Positions 6,508 to 13,435 of a DNA stretch of 32,982 nt are shown in pieces (within the stretch, counting starts at the first letter, position 1; every line of letters begins with the position of its first letter). The position numbers and the translations under genes were made by a program. The notes under the pieces were generated by a model. It did not search any database. It had not been told where the DNA came from and saw nothing but the letters and a program-made list of their open reading frames with translations. Source of the stretch: a bacterium (lineage in GTDB: Bacteria > Patescibacteriota > Saccharimonadia > Saccharimonadales > Saccharimonadaceae); the NCBI GenBank assembly GCA_030431855.1, contig JAUIII010000010.1, positions 1-32,982 on the forward strand, in the 5' to 3' direction.

Positions 6508-7617
6508 ATGAATAGCTCGCTATATACAATCATCACTTTCGCGCGTATCAACACCAAGCGCTTTTTCCGCGACCGGCTTTCAATCTTCTTCGGCATCCTT
6601 TTTCCGCTTATCTTTCTGTTTGTCTTTGGTGGCATATTTGGTGGTAGCGACGGCGTATCGTTCCGTGTCGCCTTGATAAATCAGTCGGATAGCTCGTTCG
6701 CGCAAGATTTCGCGAAGAATCTGGAAAAACAGAAGGTATTCAATATCGACACCGAATCGAAGACACTCGAGGCTGCCAAAGAAAAAATGATTCGATCGCA
6801 GCTCGACGCAGCAATTATACTGCCAGAAGATTTTGGTCAGGTTGCCGCCACAAGCCAGAAGCCCTCAGGTCAGGCGGTCGTCTACTATACGCAAAACAAC
6901 GACCAAGCTGGGCAAACATTACAGAGCTTGCTACAAGGTAGTTTCAAGCAAATTAACCAAGAACTCACGGGTGCTACAGATCTATTTACCGTAAAAGGCG
7001 AGGCGCTAAAAAACCAGTCGTTATCTCAGTTTGACTACACCTTCGCAGGCTTGCTAGGCTTTAGCTTGCTTGGTATCGGCGTGTTTGGCCCCGTCAATGT
7101 ATTCCCCGAGCTAAAAAAGCAGGGGATTCTACGTCGACTTTCCACGACCCCTCTAAAAGTGTGGCAATACTTTAGTTCAATTGCTATATCACAGAGTATT
7201 ATCGGCATCGTATCGCTAGCGGTCATGTTCGCGGTTGCTATCACTGTTTTCCAATTGCAAATAGCGGGCAATCCACTTGAACTAGTTGGCTTCTTACTGC
7301 TCAGTATTGTGCTGATACTAGGTATTGGCCTGGCAATAGGGGGGTGGGCAAAGAACGAGCGACAAGCCGCGCCACTATCAAATATAGTGGTCTTTCCGAT
7401 GATGTTCCTCTCCGGTACGTTCTTCCCTCGTTTTCTCATGCCAGAATGGCTACAAAACGCGTCGGCCTTTCTGCCGCTTACCCCTGTTATCGATGGTATT
7501 CGGCTGATTATTACCGAAGGCGCACATTTCGTAAACCTGCTACCACAACTTGGCTTGATGGCAGCGTGGTTGGTGGTTGTGTACGTCATTGCATTTCGTG
7601 TATTCCGCTGGGAATAG
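6508..7617 (+). CDS. ABC-2 type permease
   Basis: A 369-aa membrane protein with the ABC-2 layout: one N-terminal helix (about 24-43, LSIFFGILFPLIFLFVFGGIFGG), a soluble extracytoplasmic stretch of about 130 residues, then five helices from about 175 to the end, closing with VVYVIAFRVFRWE. The segment FPMMFLSGTFFPRFLMPEWLQNASAFLPLTPVIDGIRLI is the classic ABC-2 region before the last helix. It should form the channel for the ATPase encoded 1 nt upstream, probably as a dimer of each. Export from the cytoplasm is inferred from family membership. No substrate clue is visible. Confidence 0.92.
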   Translation: MNSSLYTIITFARINTKRFFRDRLSIFFGILFPLIFLFVFGGIFGGSDGVSFRVALINQSDSSFAQDFAKNLEKQKVFNIDTESKTLEAAKEKMIRSQLDAAIILPEDFGQVAATSQKPSGQAVVYYTQNNDQAGQTLQSLLQGSFKQINQELTGATDLFTVKGEALKNQSLSQFDYTFAGLLGFSLLGIGVFGPVNVFPELKKQGILRRLSTTPLKVWQYFSSIAISQSIIGIVSLAVMFAVAITVFQLQIAGNPLELVGFLLLSIVLILGIGLAIGGWAKNERQAAPLSNIVVFPMMFLSGTFFPRFLMPEWLQNASAFLPLTPVIDGIRLIITEGAHFVNLLPQLGLMAAWLVVVYVIAFRVFRWE

Positions 7618-7627
7618 CACAAGCATA

Positions 7628-7662
7628 TTGACTTTTATTACTGTTTATGGTAATGTAGAAAC
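7628..7662 (+). promoter_or_regulatory. Near-consensus leaderless promoter
   Basis: TTGACT (7628-7633), a 17-bp spacer and TAATGT (7651-7656) are followed by 6 nt and the ATG at 7663. This is the best-supported leaderless promoter in the window because both boxes and the spacing fit. Confidence 0.75.
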
Positions 7663-8343
7663 ATGACGACTCACGTTCATGCAGCAGAAACCCTCGGCAA
7701 TGGCGATACCGGCGTCCTAGACGACGACGGCGACATTCGTGTAGTTGATGACGTGACCGAAGGCGGCATACCGCGCCCAAATGACCACCGCATCGCTCTC
7801 ATGCACCCGCACCAAGTCGTACCAGAAACAGAACCAGAACCAGAACATGCAGAACCGACTGCTTCAGAGGCTTCGGTTGATCTTGGTATGGTTGCTGCGC
7901 GCGGCGCCGGTATTAGCCAGGAAGCCTACGACGAAGCCAGTGGCGGCGTGGCAGGATTTGTAGAATCGTTAACTAGTGAACAAAAGCAAGCAGTACTCGA
8001 CATCGTGCACCATATCAATGCCGTTCGCATTGCCGTCCTCAGCGCAAAGAAAAAGGGTGTGTATCATAAAACACGTCAGATGTACCGGTCTAAAGCTAAA
8101 GAGCATGCACAATATGCGGCCGAATGTATTGAAGAGCTTACTGGCACGAGTTCAAATAGTGACGACGACCAGTTCCCGCGATATCTATGGTGGAAAACGT
8201 TTTTTACGAATAACCGTACTTCGTTAGAGGCAGCGATTCACGAAACTGAAGATGACACTACTACTATTTCTGATGAGGAAATAGAGCAAGCTCTAGAACA
8301 AAAAGAACGCTTTGGTGACTTAGGCGTTAGTTGGCGACAATAA
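7663..8343 (+). CDS. Acidic soluble protein of unknown function
   Basis: I do not recognise this 226-aa protein. It has no signal peptide or membrane helix. The first 75 residues are acidic and low in complexity (DDDGDIRVVDDV, PETEPEPEHAEPTASEASVD), so probably disordered. From about 85 to 160 there is a helical region (QEAYDEASGGVAGFVESL, EQKQAVLDIVHHINAVRIAV) with a basic patch (KKKGVYHKTRQMYRSKAKEH), followed by a tryptophan-rich segment (RYLWWKTFF) and an acidic helical tail ending GVSWRQ. Its own strong promoter separates it from the ABC exporter. The pattern could suit a protein- or nucleic-acid-binding adaptor, but that is a guess. Confidence 0.65.
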   Translation: MTTHVHAAETLGNGDTGVLDDDGDIRVVDDVTEGGIPRPNDHRIALMHPHQVVPETEPEPEHAEPTASEASVDLGMVAARGAGISQEAYDEASGGVAGFVESLTSEQKQAVLDIVHHINAVRIAVLSAKKKGVYHKTRQMYRSKAKEHAQYAAECIEELTGTSSNSDDDQFPRYLWWKTFFTNNRTSLEAAIHETEDDTTTISDEEIEQALEQKERFGDLGVSWRQ

Positions 8344-8351
8344 ACTTATTT

Positions 8352-8388
8352 TGGTGGGGGTGGCTGGGATCGAACCAGCGACCAACAG
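8352..8388 (-). repeat. Duplicated 3' part of the adjacent CAU tRNA
   Basis: These 37 bp are identical to 8407-8443, the last 37 nt of the tRNA including encoded CCA, displaced by 55 bp. The copy lacks the anticodon arm, D arm and 5' acceptor strand, so it cannot be a working tRNA. It lies downstream of the tRNA on the same strand. Confidence 0.9.
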
Positions 8389-8391
8389 TAG

Positions 8392-8410
8392 GTAAAGACT
8401 TTCCTCTGGT
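8392..8410. repeat. Left arm of 19-bp inverted repeat around the tRNA
   Basis: GTAAAGACTTTCCTCTGGT here is the inverse complement of 8486-8504 with one mismatch. The arms flank the complete tRNA, so the tRNA's 5' leader appears again, inverted, behind its 3' end. Confidence 0.85.
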
Positions 8411-8482
8411 GGGGGTGGCTGGGATCGAACCAGCGACCAACAGGTTATGAGCCCGCTGCTCTAACCGCTGAGCTACACCCCC
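8407..8482 (-). tRNA. tRNA with CAU anticodon, probably tRNA-Ile2
   Basis: The complete 76-nt cloverleaf includes encoded CCA. The acceptor GGGGGTG pairs with CACCCCC, the D arm is GCTC/GAGC, the anticodon loop is CTCATAA, and the T arm is GCTGG/CCAGC. G1 pairs with C72, so it is not the initiator. The D-loop (AGCGGTTA) and the GGTCGCTGG stretch resemble E. coli tRNA-Ile2, whose C34 is changed to lysidine by TilS, encoded in this window. Assignment between Ile2 and elongator Met is uncertain from sequence alone. A TGCTACAAT extended -10 lies upstream at 8596-8604. Confidence 0.88.
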
Positions 8483-8485
8483 GCT

Positions 8486-8504
8486 ACCAGAGGAAAATCT
8501 TTAC
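8486..8504. repeat. Right arm of 19-bp inverted repeat around the tRNA
   Basis: ACCAGAGGAAAATCTTTAC pairs with 8392-8410 at 18 of 19 positions. It is the immediate 5' leader of the tRNA. Confidence 0.85.
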
Positions 8505-8530
8505 AACTTGTTAATATGCTCGCTCGGGGT

Positions 8531-8556
8531 CCCCGCGAAATTCTGATTTCGTGGGG
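8531..8556 (-). other. 11-bp hairpin in the tRNA leader
   Basis: CCCCGCGAAAT (8531-8541) pairs with ATTTCGTGGGG (8546-8556) around a 4-nt loop with one G-T pair. On the minus strand it lies between the tRNA promoter and the mature tRNA. It is not followed by a T-run on either strand. Confidence 0.6.
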
Positions 8557-8561
8557 TGGGG

Positions 8562-8580
8562 CAGTTGAGCTACACCTCCC
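8562..8580 (-). pseudogene. tRNA 5'-end fragment
   Basis: On the minus strand GGGAGGTGTAGCTCAACTG looks like the first 19-20 nt of a tRNA (acceptor 5' strand, U8, D-stem GCTCAACTG). It then runs into an unrelated hairpin. It resembles the 5' end of tRNA-Trp-like molecules as well as the neighbouring GGGGGTGTAGCTCAG. Probably a tRNA relic. Confidence 0.55.
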
Positions 8581-8595
8581 ATGGTTCTGTTGGGT

Positions 8596-8604
8596 ATTGT
8601 AGCA
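8596..8604 (-). promoter_or_regulatory. Extended -10 of the tRNA at 8407
   Basis: TGCTACAAT on the minus strand (8604-8596) is an extended -10. The identical nonamer precedes the other minus-strand CAU tRNA (15215-15207). A -35 match is weak here. Confidence 0.6.
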
Positions 8605-8663
8605 CAGCGCCAGAGTATTTTACAGAGGTGAAAGCCAAGATGATATAATATATACGAAATATC

Positions 8664-9110
8664 ATGAAAAACAGAAACCTACAAAAATTCTACTACCGCC
8701 TACGGCACGATTACCTCACCATGAACAATGTGGTGTTAGGCGTGGCGTTGTTGGTGGCTGCTGGGTGGACGTGGGGATCTATGCAAGCGATGCAGCGTAA
8801 TTACGCACTGCAGAAAGACCTCGATAATAAGCAGCGCCAGGTAACCCTGCTGCAGCTCGAAGCAGATAAACTAAAGTACGAGCAGAATTATTATCGTAGC
8901 GACGAATATAAAGAGTTGGCCGTGCGCGAACGGCTTGGGTTGGTATTCCCCGGCGAGAAGGTGTTGATATTGCCGCCAAATTCAGAAGAAGCCAAAGCCG
9001 CTGATGCCGCGTATACCGACAAAAGGGTAGATAGGCCGGCACAACCGAATAATCTTGAACAGTGGGTAAACTTTCTATTTGGCGGTACCTACCGCGACTT
9101 GAACAAATAG
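8664..9110 (+). CDS. FtsB/DivIC-like septum formation initiator
   Basis: A 148-aa bitopic protein with a short basic cytoplasmic start (MKNRNLQKFYYRLRHDY), one membrane helix at about 22-38 (VVLGVALLVAAGWTWGS) and a coiled coil at about 42-75 (QRNYALQKDLDNKQRQVTLL onward, LEADKLKYEQ). It then carries the family motif YKELAVRERLGLVFPGEKVLILP, like the DivIC/FtsB ArexLGlvkPGE motif. These proteins join FtsL and FtsQ in the divisome and pass the signal that starts septal wall synthesis. An extra C-terminal tail of about 45 residues (EQWVNFLFGGTYRDLNK at the end) goes beyond the usual 100 aa. TATACG, 7 nt before the ATG, or TATAAT at 8644-8649 may be the -10. Confidence 0.8.
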   Translation: MKNRNLQKFYYRLRHDYLTMNNVVLGVALLVAAGWTWGSMQAMQRNYALQKDLDNKQRQVTLLQLEADKLKYEQNYYRSDEYKELAVRERLGLVFPGEKVLILPPNSEEAKAADAAYTDKRVDRPAQPNNLEQWVNFLFGGTYRDLNK

Positions 9111-9146
9111 CCTACATCTGTTAGAATAGTAGTAGAAATGAGCAAT

Positions 9147-9167
9147 CTAGTCGGCTCTAATGACTAG
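9147..9167. repeat. Inverted repeat before the initiator tRNA
   Basis: CTAGTC (9147-9152) and GACTAG (9162-9167) surround 9 nt. They lie about 23 bp before the tRNA and could be a promoter-proximal hairpin or operator. Confidence 0.35.
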
Positions 9168-9189
9168 GTCATGATACATATACCCATAT

Positions 9190-9268
<79 letters not shown>

Positions 9269-9275
9269 GTAATCA

Positions 9276-9300
9276 CTCTGAGCATCTGCTCGGAGTTTTT
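9276..9300 (+). terminator. Terminator of tRNA-fMet
   Basis: CTCTGAGC (9276-9283) pairs with GCTCGGAG (9288-9295) around ATCT with one T-G pair, followed by TTTTT. Confidence 0.9.
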
Positions 9301-9310
9301 ACTTGGCGCC

Positions 9311-9348
9311 TACCATGCCAGCAAAACGCTCATGGTAAAATAGTATAA
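9311..9348 (+). promoter_or_regulatory. Leaderless -10 and overlapping inverted repeat
   Basis: TAAAAT (9336-9341) is followed by 7 nt and the GTG at 9349. TACCATG (9311-9317) and CATGGTA (9331-9337) form a perfect inverted repeat with a 13-nt spacer whose right arm touches the -10 box, a reasonable place for a repressor site. Confidence 0.45.
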
Positions 9349-10851
9349 GTGAACAGTTTTATGAAACTATCAAAAATGAGTGCCGCTACACTTATATTCG
9401 CCTTACTTTTATACCCAAGTGCGAATGCGTCTGCCATTATATTTCCTGTGATTGGTTCGTCGTCTTTTAGCAATGATTTTTATTCACCGCGGGGCAACGA
9501 CATACACCATGCCACCGATATTCTGGCCAACAAACGGCAGCGTGTCGTGTCCGCAACCGATGGTGTTGTACGCTACGTTGAGTATCCGCAAAAGGGTAGT
9601 CAAGGCTATATGGTAATCGTGCAGAGTACGTCCGGTAATATGATTTACTATATTCACCTCAACAACGACACTCCCGGCACCGACGATGGCAAGGGTGGGG
9701 GTATGAAAGCCTACGCACCGGATATAGAGGTAGGAAATGTTATCAAGAAGGGTCAGTTAATTGGCTGGGTAGGTGATTCGGGTAACGCTGAAAACACGGT
9801 GCCTCACCTGCATTTTGAGATTCATAAAGATGGCTACAATGGCGCAGCGTTGAACCCCTACCCACTTTTAAAAAACGATGCCGTTTACTTGAAAAAGCAA
9901 GCTAGTTACCCACAACTCGCAAAAGAAATACTACCATTCGGCACTGGCTTTAAAGGTAAGCTCAATGTCGCGCGTGGTGATGTGACAGGTGATGGTGTGG
10001 AAGACGTGATTGCTGGTGCGGATGGCATAGGCAAAGGCGCACGAGTGCGAGTGTTTAATCCTAATACCAAACAGCGCCTCGCGGATTTTTATACGTTGAG
10101 CAGTAAACTATCGAATGGTGTAGATGTGGCATCGGGTGACGTGGATGGTGACGGCAAGCAAGAATTGATTACCGCAGTGAAAGGTAAATACAGCCCGAAA
10201 GTTGCAATACACAAATATAACACTACTACAAAAAAATTTGACCTAGTGAATAATTTCGTGGCTTTCGATAGTTTTAACACAATACCACGCGTATCAACAG
10301 GTGATATAGATGGCGACGGCACCGATGAGATTATTGTGGGTACAGGTGAAGGGGCGTTGCCAATCGTCAACGTGTTGTCTGCCGACGGAACACTTCTAAA
10401 AACATTCCAACCGTTTCCATCGCACTATCTGGGTGGAGTAGACGTCGCGGGTGGTGACACGGTGAATGGTATCACGCCAAATGTAGACGAAATCGCTGTT
10501 GCACCACTTACGAAAGCATCCTCGCGCGTTGTACTGTACGATGCCGACAAACCGCTCAACGAGGTGTCTAAGCTAACCCAGTTCTATGCCTACGGTCCGA
10601 ATTACAGGGGCGGTATACGACTGAGTATTGGCGAACAAAGTGGTGCAAACGCAAAACATGAAATAGCAACGAGCGCCAATAATAGCAACAGAGGCGTGTA
10701 TCGGGCGTTTAGCCATAACGCAACAGTACTGAAGACAACTGTGGTACTAGAGGAATGGTGGCGTGGCTATCATGACGTGGCTGCGGGCCGCGATGGCTCG
10801 TATGACTACTCGTTTGGTACTGGTGGCAACCGCCGAGCTTCAATTCGTTAG
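9349..10851 (+). CDS. Secreted M23 peptidase with FG-GAP repeats
   Basis: A 500-aa exported protein. A signal peptide covers about residues 1-29 (MKLSKMSAATLIFALLLYPS then ANASA). An M23/LytM zinc peptidase domain follows, with H53..D57 (HHATD), the core VVSATDGVVRYVEYP and HLHFEIH with H153 and H155. Such enzymes cut peptide cross-links of peptidoglycan. Residues from about 200 on hold FG-GAP/VCBS-like calcium-loop repeats (GDVTGDGVEDVIAGA, GDVDGDGKQELITAV, GDIDGDGTDEIIVGTG), which form a beta-propeller that often binds surfaces or glycans. The gene stands alone with a leaderless promoter. It could remodel the cell's own wall or act on a host's; the sequence does not decide. Its end faces ilvE with a 4-bp gap. 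Confidence 0.88.
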   Translation: MNSFMKLSKMSAATLIFALLLYPSANASAIIFPVIGSSSFSNDFYSPRGNDIHHATDILANKRQRVVSATDGVVRYVEYPQKGSQGYMVIVQSTSGNMIYYIHLNNDTPGTDDGKGGGMKAYAPDIEVGNVIKKGQLIGWVGDSGNAENTVPHLHFEIHKDGYNGAALNPYPLLKNDAVYLKKQASYPQLAKEILPFGTGFKGKLNVARGDVTGDGVEDVIAGADGIGKGARVRVFNPNTKQRLADFYTLSSKLSNGVDVASGDVDGDGKQELITAVKGKYSPKVAIHKYNTTTKKFDLVNNFVAFDSFNTIPRVSTGDIDGDGTDEIIVGTGEGALPIVNVLSADGTLLKTFQPFPSHYLGGVDVAGGDTVNGITPNVDEIAVAPLTKASSRVVLYDADKPLNEVSKLTQFYAYGPNYRGGIRLSIGEQSGANAKHEIATSANNSNRGVYRAFSHNATVLKTTVVLEEWWRGYHDVAAGRDGSYDYSFGTGGNRRASIR

Positions 10852-10855
10852 CAAG

Positions 10856-11755
10856 CTATAGTTTTGTAACATAACTCGACGTCGTGCTGACCAGCGCTTC
10901 ATCGTAGGCAGTTTGTAATTTCTTGGTAATGCCATCACTCGAAATGTGACGACTATCAATCACGGTAACGGGTGAGAGGTATGAACTCGTGCCAGTTACA
11001 AACACCTCATCTGCTATGTAGAGTTCAGTAAGATCAATCGGTCGTTCCTCGGTTTCGATGCCGAGTTCTTTCGCAAGCTCTAGTACAGTACGGCGGTTGA
11101 TACCCTCTAGAATATCCATGTTTTGCCCAGGTGTAATCAGCTTGCCACCACGCACAATAAAAATATTTGCAGCCGATAGCTCTGCCACGTGCCCGTGACT
11201 ATCTAAGAAGATGCAATCATCGTATCCGCTGTCGATAGCATCTTGGCGGGCAAGCACAGAGTTTACATAGGCTCCATTTACTTTTGCGCGAGAGGGAATA
11301 GAGAAGTCTGGGGTACGACGCCATACGCTTGTTTTTAACTTTACGCCATCGCGCGGCACAATGCTGGCTGCTTCGTATACAAAAGCACTGAGTACAGTAT
11401 TGAGACCACGTGACCTGGTGCCTGGTAGCTTTTCATCGATGTGAAAACTTGCACGTACAAACACATGCTCCGACGGCTTGTTTGCCGCTAGCAGCTCTTT
11501 CATTGCCTTCTCGAACATTTCGTATGACCACTGCTCAGCAAACGTATCCATGCCAATAATCTTGCATGAATCTACTAGCCGCTGGTAGTGGTCGGGCAGG
11601 CGAAAACAGTAATATTCACCATTGTGCACAGCAACATGAAACACAGTGTAAACGCTCAACCCATATAATACGGCCGAGCTTGCTACAGAAAGATTTGCTT
11701 CTTTTTCAGGTACAAGCTCACCGTCAAAATAAACAGTAGGGTAGAGGTACGCCAT
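10856..11755 (-). CDS. ilvE: Branched-chain amino acid aminotransferase (class IV)
   Basis: A 299-aa fold-type IV PLP aminotransferase. It starts YLYPTVYFDGELVPEKEANL as BCATs do. It carries SRAKVNGAYVNSVLA with the PLP lysine at about K158, then ELSAANIFIV and the phosphate-binding GTSSYLSPV. It moves amino groups between Leu/Ile/Val and 2-oxoglutarate; D-amino-acid transaminase and aminodeoxychorismate lyase share the fold, so substrate is inferred. No other branched-chain biosynthesis gene is near, so it may serve salvage or breakdown. It is last of a four-gene minus-strand run and starts 6 nt after the flavoprotein gene. Confidence 0.85.
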   Translation of the reverse strand: MAYLYPTVYFDGELVPEKEANLSVASSAVLYGLSVYTVFHVAVHNGEYYCFRLPDHYQRLVDSCKIIGMDTFAEQWSYEMFEKAMKELLAANKPSEHVFVRASFHIDEKLPGTRSRGLNTVLSAFVYEAASIVPRDGVKLKTSVWRRTPDFSIPSRAKVNGAYVNSVLARQDAIDSGYDDCIFLDSHGHVAELSAANIFIVRGGKLITPGQNMDILEGINRRTVLELAKELGIETEERPIDLTELYIADEVFVTGTSSYLSPVTVIDSRHISSDGITKKLQTAYDEALVSTTSSYVTKL

Positions 11756-11761
11756 ACTTCC

Positions 11762-13138
11762 CTACTGCCCCAATCTGGTGGCTGCAATACGGATAGCTTC
11801 GCTCCAACTGAGGAATGCGTGGGGGGTGGTTGCAAGGTCTGCCGCTGTAAGATGGTATTTTATTGCTAAGCCAAGTTCGTGAATAATTTCAGCCGCATGT
11901 GGAGCAACAACCGTGGCGCCAAGTAGGGTGCCGTGTTTGTCGCTAATGAGTTTTACGAACCCGTCACGAAAATCACTGGTATTGCTACGTGCCACCATAT
12001 TCAGCGGTACCAGCGCTTTTTTAATATCAAGATCGCGCTTCAAACAATCATCCTCTGTCAGCCCAACAGTCGCAATGCCTGGGAATGTGAAGGCGAGGCG
12101 AGGCGAGGCGGTGTAATCAGGCGACACCTTTTGCTTGTATAACAAATTGTGCGCAGCGACACGGCTTTCAAGTAGGGCAACATGCGCCTGGCCATTGTGA
12201 CCCAGTACGTCACCAGCCGCGTAAATATGCTTTGTGTTGGTTTGCAGGTGTTCATTCACCTCAATACCTTTCGGCGAATAGCGTACTCCAGCATTGTCGA
12301 GTCCGAGATCAACATTTGGAGTTCGACCAGCAGCGACCAATACTTCATCAACCCGAACAGATTTTTCAACGCCACCACGTAGGTACGTCACTTTTTTACC
12401 AAGCCCATCTTTTTGCACCACCAGTACCTTTGTTTGGGTCAGAGGCGTCACGCCCTTGTTCTCCTTCAGCAGACGCTCCATTAGTACGCCAACTTCTTCG
12501 TCTTCTTTTGGCAGCAGGCGGCTTGCAACTTCGCCAATGTATACCTTCGTGCCAAATATTGCCATCAGCTGTGCTATTTCTACGCCTACCGTACCACCAC
12601 CGATAATAAACAAACTTTTTGGTGGGCGAATCGACTCTAAAATAGTTCGAGGAGTGAGGTAAGAAACATCAGCCAGGCCTTGAATATCAGGAGCAACCCA
12701 ATGAGAGCCAGTTGCAATAAGGAACGAAGCGGCAGATAGGTGACGGCGATTTACGCTAATTTCATTTGGGCTAATAAAGTGCGCTGCGCTATTGTAGGTG
12801 GCAATACCCTCGTTTTCGTAAAATTTTCGATTGCCCCCTGCCCCCGTACGTTTTACAGCCAGCTCTTTCCAGGCACGCAAAGAAGGGTAGTTATAGCTGA
12901 GTGTGCTAGAGCGCAGGCCGAACCGCGCGCCGTGACGTGCTTCGTCGTACAGCTGTGCCGCGTGCAGCAATGCTTTGGTTGGAACATCGCTCCAGTTGGG
13001 CGAGTCGCCACCGAAAGTATCGGCTTCAACAATAGCGACTCGTTTGCCACTACGAGCGGCGATGGTGGCTGCGGCGCTACCGGCAGCACCACTACCGATA
13101 ACTATGAGGTCGTAATCGAACGATGATTTTCTGGCCAT
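11762..13138 (-). CDS. Flavin disulfide-reductase family protein lacking redox cysteines
   Basis: The 458-aa protein has the dihydrolipoamide dehydrogenase/mercuric reductase fold: FAD site DLIVIGSGAAGSAAA (about 10-24), NAD(P) site FIIGGGTVGVEIAQ (about 180), GD motif IYAAGDVLG, and a C-terminal dimerization domain. The active-site strand, normally GGxCxNxxCxPxK, reads GGDSPNWSDVPTK at 43-55, so both cysteines are gone (S46, D51). The C-terminal HxHPT-type motif is also altered (TPHAFLSWSEA). It should bind FAD and NAD(P) but cannot do disulfide chemistry; transhydrogenase, quinone or other electron transfer is possible. The ATG has AGGAG 10 nt upstream. It lies 12 nt after the ATP-cone gene. 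Confidence 0.85.
   Translation of the reverse strand: MARKSSFDYDLIVIGSGAAGSAAATIAARSGKRVAIVEADTFGGDSPNWSDVPTKALLHAAQLYDEARHGARFGLRSSTLSYNYPSLRAWKELAVKRTGAGGNRKFYENEGIATYNSAAHFISPNEISVNRRHLSAASFLIATGSHWVAPDIQGLADVSYLTPRTILESIRPPKSLFIIGGGTVGVEIAQLMAIFGTKVYIGEVASRLLPKEDEEVGVLMERLLKENKGVTPLTQTKVLVVQKDGLGKKVTYLRGGVEKSVRVDEVLVAAGRTPNVDLGLDNAGVRYSPKGIEVNEHLQTNTKHIYAAGDVLGHNGQAHVALLESRVAAHNLLYKQKVSPDYTASPRLAFTFPGIATVGLTEDDCLKRDLDIKKALVPLNMVARSNTSDFRDGFVKLISDKHGTLLGATVVAPHAAEIIHELGLAIKYHLTAADLATTPHAFLSWSEAIRIAATRLGQ
12091..12110. repeat. Pentanucleotide tandem repeat (AGGCG)x4 in coding sequence
   Basis: Four perfect copies of AGGCG lie inside the flavoprotein gene, encoding the part read as TASPRLAF. 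Because the unit is 5 nt, loss or gain of one copy would shift the frame and truncate the protein. Confidence 0.85.
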
Positions 13139-13150
13139 ATCTACGTGCTC

Positions 13151-13435
13151 CTATAACACCGAATGGTGATGTTTATACATATACGCGGCGTCAGGGTGAA
13201 TGCGTTGTAAGTGATGAGCTGCTACGCGGCGCACATCGGCAGAGGTAATTTCAGGACGGTCACTAACCCAGATAAGCACGGCATCGCAAACGCTCGAAGC
13301 GGCAGTTTCGGCCTCACCTTCAGGACTCCGTACACTTAAACAAGCAGCTTTCAAGCTTTTGTGTAGCTTATCACGGTTGAACTGCTCACTACTGCGCGTA
13401 CCACTACGTTTTACGACGTCAATAAGTTGGCTCAC
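13151..13435 (-). CDS. Stand-alone ATP-cone domain protein
   Basis: A 94-aa protein that is almost only an ATP-cone: VVKRSGTRSSEQFNRDKLHKSL has the family pattern (V-KRdG---eFd--KL--al), followed by two helices and ADVRRVAAHHLQRIHPDAAY. ATP-cones bind ATP/dATP and act as regulatory domains of class I/III ribonucleotide reductases and NrdR. Here no zinc ribbon (NrdR) or reductase is attached. The start is a GTG overlapping the stop of the upstream membrane protein by one base (TAGTG), so translation is probably coupled. The flavoprotein gene follows after 12 nt. A nucleotide-sensing role for this operon is an inference. Confidence 0.72.
   Translation of the reverse strand: MSQLIDVVKRSGTRSSEQFNRDKLHKSLKAACLSVRSPEGEAETAASSVCDAVLIWVSDRPEITSADVRRVAAHHLQRIHPDAAYMYKHHHSVL

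Noticed and set aside
8352-8443. attL/attR of a present integrated element
   Set aside because: Only 18 bp lie between the copies and no integrase gene is in the window.
8352-8582. Split or permuted tRNA formed from the 5' fragment and the 3' copy
   Set aside because: The halves give an A-C mismatch in the acceptor and lack an anticodon arm; duplication debris is simpler.
12232-12662. Plus-strand frames opposite the flavoprotein gene
   Set aside because: They are shadow frames without promoters or motifs; the minus-strand flavoprotein explains the region.
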